From Friedmanniella sp. (lineage in GTDB: Bacteria > Actinomycetota > Actinomycetes > Propionibacteriales > Propionibacteriaceae), in assembly GCA_025964935.1 (NCBI GenBank), contig JAOPXW010000045.1, forward strand, positions 1-13,731: a DNA stretch of 13,731 nt. Reading direction: 5' to 3'. The position numbers were made by a program, and so were the translations under genes. The notes beneath the pieces are model-generated. The model ran no database searches, was not told where the DNA came from, and saw nothing but the letters and a program-made list of their open reading frames with translations. Every line of letters starts with the position of its first letter. Position 1 is the first letter of the stretch. This document shows positions 13,148-13,731 of this stretch, piece after piece.

Positions 13148-13731
13148 ATGACCACGACCGACCCCGGCCCCCGCCTCCCGACCCCGACCGGCGCGCGGCC
13201 GTCCCCGGCGGGGATCGAGGTGAACGGTCTCAACACCATCGACGAGAGCGAGCGGGGCGGGGTCGCCCGCGACCTGTTCTGGCCGTGGTTCGGGGCCAAC
13301 GTCTCGGTGCTGGGGATCAGCTACGGTGCGTTCGTCCTCGGCTTCGGCATCTCCTTCGTCCAGGCCACGGTGGTCGGGGTGGTCGGCATCGTCGTGTCGT
13401 TCCTGCTGTGCGGCTTCGTGGCCCTGGCCGGGAAGCGGGGCTCGGCCCCGACGATGGTGCTGAGCCGCGCCGCCTTCGGCGTCCGGGGCAACCGCCTCCC
13501 GTCGCTGCTGTCGTGGGTGCTGACGGTGGGCTGGGAGACCGTGCTCACCTCGCTCGCCGTGCTGAGCACCGCGACCGTCCTCGACCGGCTGGGCGCGGGC
13601 GGCGGCACGGGCACCAAGGTGGTCGCCCTCGTCGTGGTGGCCGGCCTGGTGGTGGCGGCCGGCGTCGCCGGGTTCTCCGCGATCATGCGGCTGCAGCGCT
13701 GGATCACGATCATCACCGGCGTGCTGACCGT
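13148..13731 (+). CDS. NCS1 family cytosine/purine permease, N-terminal part (3' end outside window)
   Basis: This is a nucleobase:cation symporter-1 protein of the cytosine/purine permease type (CodB/FCY-like). The frame is open from ATG 13148 to the window end, giving 194 residues of an expected 400 to 500. After a Pro/Thr-rich cytoplasmic tail (1-22) comes GLNTIDESERG (27-37), then LFWPWFGANVSVLGISYGAF (43-62), the broken first helix that forms part of the substrate site in NCS1 carriers. APTMVLSRAAFGVRGNRLPSL (100-120) and LSWVLTVGWETVL (121-133) are the conserved loop and third helix. Later helices are at about 157-178 and 186 onward. Substrates in the family include cytosine, purines, uracil, allantoin, hydantoins and hydroxymethylpyrimidine. 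The residues seen favour the cytosine/purine branch but do not settle it. Confidence 0.88.
   Translation, partial: MTTTDPGPRLPTPTGARPSPAGIEVNGLNTIDESERGGVARDLFWPWFGANVSVLGISYGAFVLGFGISFVQATVVGVVGIVVSFLLCGFVALAGKRGSAPTMVLSRAAFGVRGNRLPSLLSWVLTVGWETVLTSLAVLSTATVLDRLGAGGGTGTKVVALVVVAGLVVAAGVAGFSAIMRLQRWITIITGVLT

Noticed and set aside
1..13731. Search for tRNA/rRNA, CRISPR repeats, insertion sequences, phage or defence genes.
   Set aside because: None seen. All substantial coding regions belong to housekeeping or transport families, and composition is even throughout.

Overview
The window is about 70% G+C and densely coding, with actinobacterial-style genes. NuoN carries the long insertion and the arginine-rich loop typical of Actinomycetota NuoN. 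Starts are often GTG, several first genes look leaderless, and a Tat-dependent lipoprotein is present. I infer a high-GC actinobacterium, possibly of the Propionibacteriaceae/Nocardioidaceae type; the family is a guess from general gene style. Base composition and codon use look uniform. I see no tRNA, rRNA, CRISPR array, insertion sequence or phage gene, and no gene-free stretch longer than about 210 bases.

Region 1 (1-4936, + strand) is the 3' end of the respiratory complex I operon. It holds the C-terminal part of nuoL, complete nuoM and nuoN, and then a long-chain polyprenyl diphosphate synthase. Actinobacterial complex I reduces menaquinone, so the last gene plausibly makes the prenyl tail of that quinone. 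A hairpin follows it, facing the convergent M13 zinc metallopeptidase gene (5005-6972, - strand).

Region 2 (6973-11024) is a 206-base divergent control region followed by a four-gene ABC import operon of the NitT/TauT/THI5-like class. It encodes a Tat lipoprotein binding protein, an ATPase and two different permeases, and the last three genes overlap. The substrate is not evident; a pyrimidine-like or thiamine-precursor-like molecule is one possibility. Two strong hairpins separate the operon from the convergent aldo/keto reductase gene.

Region 3 (11077-13731) holds an aldo/keto reductase (-), an EamA/RarD-type transporter (-), and a divergent NCS1 cytosine/purine permease (+) cut by the window end. 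The reductase start is covered by a long operator-like dyad. Three start codons (peptidase, reductase, NCS1 permease) each lie exactly six bases after a -10-like hexamer, the layout of leaderless transcription, while genes inside operons have ordinary Shine-Dalgarno sites. I did not find a clearly new system. The most interesting items are the control regions and the unassigned two-permease importer.
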